DNA from: CAXDOZ01 sp963991145
GTDB taxonomy: Bacteria > Bacteroidota > Bacteroidia > Chitinophagales > JABDMM01
Direction: 5' to 3'
Length of the DNA stretch: 13,946 nt
Assembly: GCA_963991145.1 (NCBI GenBank)
Contig: CAXDOZ010000061.1
Location: 1 to 13,946 of the forward strand
Shown: positions 7,072 through 13,946 of the stretch, one piece after another
How the letters are laid out: every line of letters starts with the position of its first letter
Position numbering within the stretch: the first letter of the stretch is position 1
Made by a program: the position numbers and the translations under genes
The notes under the pieces: generated by a model
Seen by the model: the letters and a program-made list of their open reading frames with translations, nothing else
The model's database searches: none
What the model was told of the DNA's origin: nothing

Positions 7072-7785
7072 TTAAAGACTCTTAAGATCGATCACTTCGA
7101 AGTTTCTGGTATCGAAGTAATCATCCAGACCGTAATCAGTATTGATAATGATCCCTCCTAGAAGAGTCACTGTATCTACATGAAATTCATCTTTACACGC
7201 TTTGATATGCTCATGGATCTTTCTATCAATAATGTTGTAAGTCTCTTCAGTGATGGCCTTTTGCGGATTGTCGCTATTTAGGATATCCTCTCTGGATGGT
7301 AATAGACTTTCCTCAAGTTTCATCTGCTGATAATCATCATCGCTTATCACTGGAGTATAACCGCCATCACTCAATCTGTCTAATGCCAGCATAAGTGCAC
7401 CGCATGAGTTTCCGGTCTCTTCCTGACGTGGTCGGTACATTTTTCCCAACTCGCCTTCCAGTGTTACTCCAATGTGAGGACCGTAGAAGATAAATGCACT
7501 TCCGCCATCTGGAATATGATGGGCAAATGCTGTCATTCCAGTTTGGCCAACGAAAGGTATTCCACCCAATCCCCCCATGATAAAGGGACCAAATAAAACA
7601 TTAAAGAAGGTAGTTGAGGGAACATTGATATCATCTGAACAAACAGATGTTGCCATCAATACTTTACTGATATCCAGCTTGTGCTCGATCTGCATCCTTC
7701 CCAAAAAGTGAATAGATGTGTCTTTCGCATCCATTGCGTTTGGAAAGTGTTCCTTTACGATTTTGTCAAATTTTCTTTGAAGCAT
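7072..7785 (-). CDS. LCIB-type (theta/beta-like) carbonic anhydrase
   Basis: The 237-residue protein matches the limiting-CO2-inducible B family, first known from Chlamydomonas, which adopts a beta-carbonic anhydrase fold and whose active members interconvert CO2 and bicarbonate. Key stretches are VCSDDIN (48-54), FGPFIMGGLGGIPFVGQTG (65-83), AFAHHIPDGG (86-95), FYGPHIGVTLEGELGKMYRPRQ (in parts, 100-121) and GNSCGALM (125-132). C49, H89 or H90 and C128 are the expected Zn ligands, and D51/D52 with an Arg near 118-120 the likely catalytic Asp-Arg pair, so the site looks intact. There is no signal peptide, so it acts in the cytosol. It starts 165 bases after the T9SS protein gene and ends at a terminator, suggesting a monocistronic unit; I saw no convincing promoter in the 7786-7950 gap. 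The family call is confident; activity is inferred. Confidence 0.85.
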   Translation of the reverse strand: MLQRKFDKIVKEHFPNAMDAKDTSIHFLGRMQIEHKLDISKVLMATSVCSDDINVPSTTFFNVLFGPFIMGGLGGIPFVGQTGMTAFAHHIPDGGSAFIFYGPHIGVTLEGELGKMYRPRQEETGNSCGALMLALDRLSDGGYTPVISDDDYQQMKLEESLLPSREDILNSDNPQKAITEETYNIIDRKIHEHIKACKDEFHVDTVTLLGGIIINTDYGLDDYFDTRNFEVIDLKSL

Positions 7786-7950
7786 ATTCTAGTTTTTTGG
7801 GTTTTGCTTTGCCTATAAATGTAAGGGATTGCTTTTATATAATGGGAGCATTGAATATGCGGAGAATATGGTGGACTAAGTGTCTTAGAAACTCCTTGTC
7901 ATCAATTGCTCTCCAGAAATTGCTTCAATGAAAGCGTCGATAAGACAGTC

Positions 7951-10554
7951 CTATAGCTTTTGAAACCTACTTACAGATTTAAACTCAGACCCCACGGAAA
8001 TCTGAGCAATGTATATACCTGCTGTTAATTCGGATACATTGACCTCAACTTGCTGAGTTCCACTATTTGAATTATGACTAGATCTTAGCACTACTCTGCC
8101 GCTTAGGTCGATGATCTCAATTTGGACCAAAGTATTTGTCTCAGAATCAAATTCGATTATCAAATCCTCCGATGCAGGATTAGGGTAAAGGGTCAATGAT
8201 AGATTATTATGGGTTTCATCTTCAATTCCAACTGCGGGTTTTTCAATTTCAAAATCCCAAACTCCTCTGCCATAAGTACCAAAGCGTATCACATAATCGC
8301 CAATATTGTCAACTGAGGTGAAATTCACATAAGGCGTACCGGTTCCTACAAGACTATACCATTTCGAATCGGCAAAGACATAGACAAATGGACCTTCTGA
8401 AGTCGCTGCAAACAGGTAGTCTTCATCATCTGACAAAGCGATCTCATAGAAGGTCGCTTCAGGAATATCATTGCTCAAGGAAGCAAAGCTGATACCACCA
8501 TCATTGGATTGATAGACACCCGGATTTGTAAATCCTGTTCCTGAGATAAATACCTTATCTGCATCAGTTTTTGAAGAAATGATCTCCCATGGGATCAGGC
8601 TTGATGACAGGATTGCAGAGCTTTTCGTCCAGGAGTTTCCTCTATCCTCAGAGTAAAAGAAAGTGGCATCCTGTGTAGCGACATAAATTCGGTCAGGGTC
8701 TGATTCTGCCACACCCAGAGCTTTGATCACAGAAGCAGAGTCATTCGAATTAGCTCTGAAGTCATAATTGAATTGACTTGTCAACCAGGTAACGCCAAAA
8801 CTCAGGTCGACATCCATTTCGATCAGGTAACAACCGTCTCCTCCGTTTAAATTTCCTCCTGCTACATATACCTTGTTATCTGCCGGGTCAACGGTTGAAA
8901 CCATTGGGTTTATCCAGCCAGACGTGTGATTGCCCGGAATCCTGCCGTAGGCATCGTAAAATGAAACAGTTTTATCGGGCATGCAGAAGAGATAGCCGTT
9001 TTGAAGCATTCCAAAAAGTGAGATCTCATTGTTAAAGAAAACTCCCAGCATCCCATCACCAGTTGTTTCGTTTTGGGTGTTCAAACGGTCAAAATCGGAC
9101 TTACTGTCACCATTATAGACAAAGGTTCCCTTGTCCTGAGCACCGCAATAAAGAAAGCCATCGCTTGAGGTACTTTGATCGTAAAGGGTTACAACATTGA
9201 GCGAGTCCAGACCAAGATTTGATGTAGTATGGAAGCTGTTATAGGTGACGTGTAATCCAGCATGATTACTGATCAAAATGAAAGGAGTACCATCAAGTTT
9301 TTCAAAGTAATCCAGATTCATAATGTCCACGTGCATCGAGTCTTTACTAGTGCCGTAGTATTCCCACCATTGAGCGTATTGCTCGCTCCAGTTTGTCAGA
9401 TTTTTGCTTTTGTTCAGCTGAAATCCGCCCATGTATAAGTTGGGATTGTTTGGATCAGCCAGCCAGGCTTTCCTAAAGATGTTATTTCCAACATTGCTTA
9501 GAAAAGTCCAGTTTGCTCCATCTGTAGTGCTGTAAACATCTTCGCTGTTTTCATGAAAAATGAAAAGTTCGTATCCGTTCACCTGATTGTTAAATCTGCC
9601 CGATACATGAATAGAGCCATCAGGAATATTTTGACTCGCATAAGAAACAGGGTTTGAGAAAATGGTATTTCCAGAACCTGGCGCATGAGTGAGCACCGTA
9701 TACGTCTTTGCATTATTATCGATCAGGAACATGGAGTCGGAATCGAATGGCTTCCATAGGTCCACATCTTCGTACTTATAACCTACTGGCGAATCCCAGA
9801 TCTTGGTATAAGTAGCACCCTTGTCGATACTCTTATACAATTGGATGATCTCCCCCCATGGATTTGCAGACCAGGTATGTACCAGGTAATACAAAACATA
9901 GTCATCGCTTAGTGTGTAGAGCCTTCTTGCCCTTCCCCAATGATCATAAAAGACAAAACCGGTACCCATAGTCCAGTTCTGACCATCATCATCTGAATAG
10001 CGAACAATCTTGTTTTTTACATCCTCACCATAAGCGGCGAATATTCTAAGCCCACCATTGTGAGGAACAACTTCAAGCACTTCATTTTCAAATCGAATAT
10101 CATCCCTCAAGAAGGTCCAGCCGCTTCCATCCAGATTACCTTTGAGTAAATGCCCAACGGAGGAGAGTCCGTAGATCTCTTCAGTGGGAGCGTGAAAGTC
10201 AACCTCTCGCATATCGCCTGCTTCATTATCCGGACCTCTTTCATGCCAGGTGGCAGTGATGTACCCGTTTGCAAAGATCTCGGTAGTCTTTTGAGAAGAT
10301 GTACCAATTAGCTGATAGGTCTCGTAATACTTCTTCCAGTTCTGAAATCTGATGGAATCAATATTGGTGCCTTCCTCAGCGAAATAGATCTGTTCAAAGA
10401 ATAGCTCTTTCTCCAGCTCCTTGTCCGGGCCATATTCATCCTGATAAGATTCCGGCTTTTGAAGAGGGGTCTTTGTTCTGGTTTCCTTAGTCTCGGAATT
10501 ACAAGAACAAAGGGCAACAATCAGAACAAGAGGTAGTAATCTTAAGATTTTCAT
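7951..10554 (-). CDS. Exported Asp-box/sortilin-like repeat protein with T9SS C-terminal sorting domain
   Basis: This is an 867-residue surface or secreted protein. The N-terminus is a signal peptide (KILRLLPLVLIVALCSC) with a possible lipobox LCSC (C18). The body is a beta-propeller of BNR/Asp-box repeats: YSDDDGQNWTMG (186-197), KSIDKGATYTKI (241-252), STTDGANWTF (342-351), YSEDRGNSWTKS (634-645) and QSNDGGISF (682-690). It closes with RFGTYGRGVWDFEI (757-770), typical of sortilin/VPS10-like repeat proteins. From about 786 a type A T9SS sorting domain follows (LTLYPNPASEDLIIEF, IEIIDLSGRVV, GIYIAQI, FQKL), so it should cross the outer membrane by type IX secretion. The binding partner or substrate is unknown; Asp-box propellers occur in sialidases, but no sialidase catalytic set (RIP motif) is seen. 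The lipobox plus T9SS domain is an odd pairing. It has its own candidate promoter. Confidence 0.88.
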   Translation of the reverse strand: MKILRLLPLVLIVALCSCNSETKETRTKTPLQKPESYQDEYGPDKELEKELFFEQIYFAEEGTNIDSIRFQNWKKYYETYQLIGTSSQKTTEIFANGYITATWHERGPDNEAGDMREVDFHAPTEEIYGLSSVGHLLKGNLDGSGWTFLRDDIRFENEVLEVVPHNGGLRIFAAYGEDVKNKIVRYSDDDGQNWTMGTGFVFYDHWGRARRLYTLSDDYVLYYLVHTWSANPWGEIIQLYKSIDKGATYTKIWDSPVGYKYEDVDLWKPFDSDSMFLIDNNAKTYTVLTHAPGSGNTIFSNPVSYASQNIPDGSIHVSGRFNNQVNGYELFIFHENSEDVYSTTDGANWTFLSNVGNNIFRKAWLADPNNPNLYMGGFQLNKSKNLTNWSEQYAQWWEYYGTSKDSMHVDIMNLDYFEKLDGTPFILISNHAGLHVTYNSFHTTSNLGLDSLNVVTLYDQSTSSDGFLYCGAQDKGTFVYNGDSKSDFDRLNTQNETTGDGMLGVFFNNEISLFGMLQNGYLFCMPDKTVSFYDAYGRIPGNHTSGWINPMVSTVDPADNKVYVAGGNLNGGDGCYLIEMDVDLSFGVTWLTSQFNYDFRANSNDSASVIKALGVAESDPDRIYVATQDATFFYSEDRGNSWTKSSAILSSSLIPWEIISSKTDADKVFISGTGFTNPGVYQSNDGGISFASLSNDIPEATFYEIALSDDEDYLFAATSEGPFVYVFADSKWYSLVGTGTPYVNFTSVDNIGDYVIRFGTYGRGVWDFEIEKPAVGIEDETHNNLSLTLYPNPASEDLIIEFDSETNTLVQIEIIDLSGRVVLRSSHNSNSGTQQVEVNVSELTAGIYIAQISVGSEFKSVSRFQKL

Positions 10555-10573
10555 AAAGGGAGCTTTACCTCTT

Positions 10574-10604
10574 GAAAGATACGATGGTAAAGGCTCTTAT
10601 CAAA
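10574..10604 (-). promoter_or_regulatory. Bacteroidota-type promoter for the T9SS repeat protein
   Basis: On the minus strand TTTG (10601-10604) is followed after exactly 19 bases by TATCTTTC (10574-10581), one mismatch from TAnnTTTG. It lies in the 91-base gap ahead of ATG 10554 and would give a leader of only about 13 bases. Spacing and position are good, so this gene is probably transcribed independently of the two genes upstream. Confidence 0.55.
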
Positions 10605-10645
10605 TCTGCCTATTGAGGCAATTACCTGAATGTCGGGGAGGTTTA

Positions 10646-11356
10646 CTAATTCCTCTCATCAATCTCTAACTCACCATTCTCCATGGCCTTTTCCCAGCCA
10701 TACGGGAAGATCGCATGATCATTAATTTCGATACTGTCCATTATAAAATGGACCCGATCCTGGATCCCTACAGGTAATTCATAGAACTTCTCATCAACCT
10801 GCGTGTGCCTGTCCCAATCAGAAAGCGCATTCTGATGCCTTATGGCTCTTTTCTTAGCATTGTGATAGATCAGGATCTTGATCCTCCCATCATCAAAGTC
10901 ATTTGGACCCCAGGTGCCATAGATCATAATTGGGTCAACCAATCCATCGCCACTGTAATCATCTAGTTCAAAGTATCTAGTCCAGAACCAAATTGAATTC
11001 TCCGGAGAGTAGACATCGCCTCTTAGAATGAAATCTTTTAAAGTCCAATTCAGGGAGTAATTGTTTTCTTCCACTGAATAGCAGAAAGCCTGAATGGTGT
11101 CATATCGAACCTGATCATCAAGCACTCCTTTTTCATGCTCCGTCATGACAATTAAATTCTTCCCGGAATTATCGGTGTATTCGTAGATCCGGTAGATCGG
11201 GAAGTTGATCTGGAGTTCTGTTTTTAGGTCATCGGTGAAGGTCGATGCAATCTCTTCATCACTGAGTCGCTTGCTTGAAATCTGGCCGTAGGCCGAATGA
11301 ATTGAAGCAAAGCCAAAAATGAAAAGGAGAATTGCTATATGATATCGAACCCACAT
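10646..11356 (-). CDS. Exported M949_RS01915-family protein (surface polysaccharide-associated, function unproven)
   Basis: From ATG 11356 the protein is 236 residues with a clean signal peptide (YHIAILLFIFGFASIHSAYGQ, cut near residue 24-25). A longer start at 11422 would add 22 residues ahead of the signal peptide and overlap the peptidase gene, so I prefer 11356, 17 bases after the peptidase stop. The middle has SIWFWTRYFELDDYSGDGLVDPI (in parts, 121-143), YGTWGPNDFDDGRIKILIY and AIRHQNALSDWDRHTQVD, ending NDHAIFPYGWEKAM. This pattern matches Bacteroidota proteins annotated as the M949_RS01915 family, a name derived from work on surface polysaccharide in Riemerella; no enzymatic activity is established. 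D133-x-S-x-D137-G-x-x-D141 looks like a calcium-binding loop of the FG-GAP/dockerin style. It probably shares a transcript with the peptidase. Confidence 0.75.
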   Translation of the reverse strand: MWVRYHIAILLFIFGFASIHSAYGQISSKRLSDEEIASTFTDDLKTELQINFPIYRIYEYTDNSGKNLIVMTEHEKGVLDDQVRYDTIQAFCYSVEENNYSLNWTLKDFILRGDVYSPENSIWFWTRYFELDDYSGDGLVDPIMIYGTWGPNDFDDGRIKILIYHNAKKRAIRHQNALSDWDRHTQVDEKFYELPVGIQDRVHFIMDSIEINDHAIFPYGWEKAMENGELEIDERN

Positions 11357-11373
11357 TTCATTAAGGTCAGAAT

Positions 11374-13788
11374 TTATTCTTCCGCTTTCAAATATTTCTC
11401 CAACCATTGATCCTGCTCCCAAAGCATATGAAGAATGCTTTCTCTGGCTGCATATCCGTGGCTTTCCTTCGGCAACATTACCAATCTTACTGTAGCGCCT
11501 AATCCTTTCAGGGCATTGAAGTAGCGCTCACTCTGCATTGGGTAAGTTCCTGAATTATTATCGGCTTCGCCGTGGATGAGCAGGAGAGGAGTCTGCATCT
11601 TTTCTGCATGCATGAACGGACTCATGGTATAGTAAATCTCAGGTGCTTCCCAATAATTTCTTTCTTCCGCCTGAAAACCAAATGGGGTAAGCGTGCGATT
11701 ATATGCTCCACTTCTTGCAATACCGGCAGCAAATAGATTTGAATGACTTAAGAGATTCGCAACCATGAATGCTCCGTAGCTATGTCCTCCCACCGCAACA
11801 CGATTGGTGTCGATCAGGCCCCTTTCATTTAAGGCATCAATGGCGGCCTTTGCATTTGCCACCAACTGAGGACGGAAAGAGTCATTTGGCTCTTCATCTC
11901 CCTCACCAATGATCGGGAATGAGGCATCATCCAGAACTACGTATCCGCGTGTGACCCAATAAATTGGAGAACCCCAAAATGGGTACACAAATTCATTTGG
12001 ATTTTGAGTGTTCTGACCTGCGCTCGACTTGTCTTTGAATTCACGAGGATATGCCCAAAGTATCATCGGGTATTTTTTACCCTCTTCATAATCTAATGGC
12101 AGATAAAGTGTAGCATTCAGATCAAGACCATCATTCCTTTTATAGCTGATGACTTCTTTTTGAACTCCAGCGATCTCCTCAAATGGATTTTTGAAGAAGG
12201 TCATTTGATTTAATTTGCCATTCTTCAAAGAGCGAGTGTAATAGTTTGGATATTCACTTGGAGACTCAATTCGAACTAAAAGCTCTTTGTCTTTTACATA
12301 GACCTCGTTAATGCTCTCAACTTTATCTGTGTACTCGGATTGATAAAGGGTTTTTATTTTCTGGGTCATGATATCCATTTCCCTTACGAATGGGAACTGG
12401 CCCTCGGCTGTATATCCGTCTCCTGAAAGAAATACTTTGCTGCCATTCATTGCCAGGACCTCACTTCCGGGATAGTCTCCTTCTTCAGTTATGAATTCCC
12501 CCGGATCACTATAGACATCCTGATAATTGCGATCGAAAACAACAGTTGGTTTTTTACCCGGCTGAGATGGGTTGAAGAAGTAAGTCTTTGTATTACGGGT
12601 GTTCCACCAATAATCATAAGCAATTGCAAAATTCTCATTGCCCCAGCTGAGGTCATAAAAGCGATCTACTGTTTTTAGAAGTAGCTCACCTTCACCGTCA
12701 AATGGTGCATCTAATTGCATGACCTGATCTCTGAAATCGACTTCGTTTTCTGGATCTCCTCCATCGAGGGCTTCAGCATAGACAATGGTATGTGGCATGT
12801 CGTCACGCCAGCTCATACTTCTCCTTCCTGTTCGAGTAGCCATGAAGCCTTTTGGCATTTCCTCCATCAGAGGAACCGACATCACCGTGGCTACTTCCTC
12901 ACCTTCTTTTGTATAGACCTTCGATGTCATTGGAAAGCGGCTGTAAGGAACGATGTAACTGAATGGGCGGCTATGGGTATTTACCATCAAGTATTCACCA
13001 TCCGGCGAAAATGAAATTCCTGCGTAAAGGGCATCTGGAAGGAAAACCTCTGAATTTCCATCGAGATCAACTTTTAAAAGAGTGCTTCTTGCAAGCTGCT
13101 CAAAATTGTGCTCATCATTCGGGTCCTTTAGAAGATCCTGATAAGTTCTGTTTTGTGCTTTTGCTCCATCATTGGTAGAAACTGTAGGTCCGGATGGGAT
13201 CACATTTTCAGTATTGATCAATTCTTCTCTTTCCTCGCTAAGGGTTTTAACCAATAGGGCTTCACTGTCGCTAAACCACTTTACAACATTGCCCATATTG
13301 GCATTTAGGATTGGTCCGGTAAGCTGCGAAGCTTTTAATTCTTTCACATCGATATACCAAAGCTCAGTTCCTTCTGCCGTGGTATTTGTAAATGCAATTC
13401 TCTCCTGGCTTGGCGACCAGTTGATATTTGCAATTCGAGGATTCTCAGGTAGGCCGGAAATAGCCTGTCCTTCTTTATCCTTTCCCACTTTCATGATCTC
13501 CAGATTCGTGTAAAAGCGCGTTCTGCTCCCGATAGAAGTCACAGGGTTGATTCGCAATCCTCCAAGACGTAATTCGGGCTCACTCAACTCAGCGATGCTC
13601 TTGTAAGCCTTGCGGTGAATCAGCAGCATGGTTTCGCGATCATTTGTGATCGAAACAAATGGTGCCAGATCGACATCAACCAGATCCAGGATCTCTTCAG
13701 GAGGCTGCTGGTAAGAGAGGTTTTCTTGTGCAAAGAGTGGCAGCGACATGATGCCGCAGAGGAAGCTTAGGATGAGTTTTGTTTTCAT
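11374..13788 (-). CDS. Secreted S9 family serine peptidase (glutamyl endopeptidase-like)
   Basis: The protein has 804 residues, normal for the family, with a signal peptide (KTKLILSFLCGIMSLPLFAQ, cut after A20) placing it in the periplasm or outside. Residues about 40-530 form a beta-propeller-like domain; ATRTGRRSMSWRDDMPHTIVY (in parts, 317-337) and the DGLDLNATLYLP linker are typical of the chloroplast glutamyl endopeptidase branch. The alpha/beta hydrolase domain runs from about 540 to 804 and has an intact triad: Ser670 in GGHSYGAFM, Asp743 in IHGEADNNSGTYPMQ and His777 in PKESHGYAARES. It likely cleaves peptides after acidic residues for protein use or turnover. ATG 13788 is the only sensible start. 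No promoter is evident in the 61-base gap upstream, so it may be read from the preceding gene. Confidence 0.93.
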   Translation of the reverse strand: MKTKLILSFLCGIMSLPLFAQENLSYQQPPEEILDLVDVDLAPFVSITNDRETMLLIHRKAYKSIAELSEPELRLGGLRINPVTSIGSRTRFYTNLEIMKVGKDKEGQAISGLPENPRIANINWSPSQERIAFTNTTAEGTELWYIDVKELKASQLTGPILNANMGNVVKWFSDSEALLVKTLSEEREELINTENVIPSGPTVSTNDGAKAQNRTYQDLLKDPNDEHNFEQLARSTLLKVDLDGNSEVFLPDALYAGISFSPDGEYLMVNTHSRPFSYIVPYSRFPMTSKVYTKEGEEVATVMSVPLMEEMPKGFMATRTGRRSMSWRDDMPHTIVYAEALDGGDPENEVDFRDQVMQLDAPFDGEGELLLKTVDRFYDLSWGNENFAIAYDYWWNTRNTKTYFFNPSQPGKKPTVVFDRNYQDVYSDPGEFITEEGDYPGSEVLAMNGSKVFLSGDGYTAEGQFPFVREMDIMTQKIKTLYQSEYTDKVESINEVYVKDKELLVRIESPSEYPNYYTRSLKNGKLNQMTFFKNPFEEIAGVQKEVISYKRNDGLDLNATLYLPLDYEEGKKYPMILWAYPREFKDKSSAGQNTQNPNEFVYPFWGSPIYWVTRGYVVLDDASFPIIGEGDEEPNDSFRPQLVANAKAAIDALNERGLIDTNRVAVGGHSYGAFMVANLLSHSNLFAAGIARSGAYNRTLTPFGFQAEERNYWEAPEIYYTMSPFMHAEKMQTPLLLIHGEADNNSGTYPMQSERYFNALKGLGATVRLVMLPKESHGYAARESILHMLWEQDQWLEKYLKAEE

Positions 13789-13849
13789 GCTGGGAAGATA
13801 AGGTAATAGGGAAAAAGGGTAAAAGGATAATAGGACAATTTGGTCCTGG

Positions 13850-13904
13850 CTAGAACATTAGGTCGAGTCGGCGGATCATGCCTCCGAGGTGGGCGGTGTA
13901 GATT
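13850..13904 (-). CDS. C-terminal tail of an unidentified protein, cut by the contig end
   Basis: Reading the minus strand from the genomic end at 13904, one frame gives IYTAHLGGMIRRLDLMF and then TAG (13850-13852). It reads like the end of a membrane protein: a helix ending TAHLGGMIRR, as in some small Bacteroidota integral membrane proteins where the His may bind haem. Only 17 residues exist, so the family cannot be decided. The stop is 61 bases ahead of the peptidase ATG and on the same strand. Everything beyond is adapter, so no more of this gene is present. Confidence 0.5.
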
Positions 13905-13946
13905 CTGTCTCTTATACACATCTGACGCTGCCGACGAATAGAGAGG
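13905..13946. other. Untrimmed Illumina Nextera adapter (not genomic)
   Basis: The 19 bases 13905-13923 are CTGTCTCTTATACACATCT, the transposon mosaic end used in Nextera libraries. They are followed by GACGCTGCCGACGA (13924-13937), the reverse complement of the Read 1 adapter tail. Bases 13938-13945 (ATAGAGAG) are the reverse complement of the standard i5 index CTCTCTAT, and the last G starts the P5 arm. The genomic sequence therefore ends at about 13904. Confidence 0.98.

Noticed and set aside
7816..7823. TACATTTA on the minus strand as a -7 box for the carbonic anhydrase gene
   Set aside because: No TTG or TTTG lies 19-21 bases upstream, and the last base of the consensus does not match.
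7716..7931. Plus-strand frame of 71 codons spanning the gap upstream of the carbonic anhydrase
   Set aside because: It begins within the carbonic anhydrase gene on the opposite strand, has low-complexity hydrophobic composition, and lacks a ribosome site or any recognisable motif.
7951..10554. Sialidase assignment for the Asp-box protein
   Set aside because: Asp boxes occur in many propellers; the arginine triad region and RIP motif of sialidases were not seen, and the closing FGTYGRGVW motif fits sortilin-like repeat proteins better.
10607..10620. Hairpin TGCCT-ATTG-AGGCA after the M949_RS01915-family gene
   Set aside because: A 5-base stem without a T tract is too weak for an intrinsic terminator, and it lies next to the promoter of the following gene.
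13172..13513. Plus-strand open frame of 113 codons
   Set aside because: It lies wholly inside the S9 peptidase gene on the other strand, has no recognisable domain and no promoter. It is a shadow frame, as are the plus-strand frames at 2978-3310, 5692-5961 and 12715-13014.
13832..13847. Small hairpin AGGAC/GTCCT just after the truncated gene at the contig end
   Set aside because: The stem is only 5 base pairs and no uninterrupted T run follows on the minus strand, so I do not call a terminator.

Overview
The window reads as the chromosome of a Bacteroidota bacterium, most likely a marine-type Cytophagales relative. This rests on moderate GC (about 40 percent by eye), Bacteroidota-style promoters (TTTG/TTG, 19 bases, TAnnTTTG), a type IX secretion C-terminal sorting domain, an S9 glutamyl-endopeptidase-like protease, and families best known from this phylum. 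No species is assigned. Every gene I can support lies on the minus strand, so transcription runs from high to low coordinates.

In transcription order from the right edge: bases 13905-13946 are not genomic but an untrimmed Illumina Nextera adapter, so the contig ends there as a sequencing artefact. It cuts off a gene of which only the last 17 codons remain (13850-13904). Next come a secreted S9 family peptidase (11374-13788), a small exported protein of the M949_RS01915 type (10646-11356), and a large Asp-box/sortilin-like exported protein with both a lipoprotein-like signal and a T9SS sorting domain (7951-10554). An LCIB-type beta-carbonic anhydrase (7072-7785) follows and ends at a good intrinsic terminator (6999-7036).

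The centre is a tight six-gene cluster, 6898 down to 1664. It holds a NosF-like ABC ATPase, two DUF3526-type ABC-2 permeases, a DUF1826 protein, an unrecognised 63-residue protein, and a TraB/GumN-family gene split by one in-frame TAG. The first five genes are separated by 11 bases or less or overlap. Just upstream of the ATPase, a perfect 7-1-7 palindrome (6915-6929) overlaps the -7 element of a Bacteroidota-type promoter, as expected for a repressor operator. DUF1826 is linked to zinc limitation in other bacteria, the first permease has a His-rich extracytoplasmic loop, and the 63-residue protein has Cys and His residues that could bind metal. The best hypothesis is therefore a metal (zinc) starvation-responsive membrane system. 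This is inference.

The left end has a zinc-independent MDR oxidoreductase (515-1465) with a long inverted repeat in its leader. It is followed 16 bases later by an exported methyltransferase-like protein (1-498, cut by the window edge) whose SAM-binding glycine motif is degenerate.

There are no rRNA or tRNA genes, CRISPR arrays, insertion sequences or phage genes that I can see, and no stretch over 300 bases lacks a gene.
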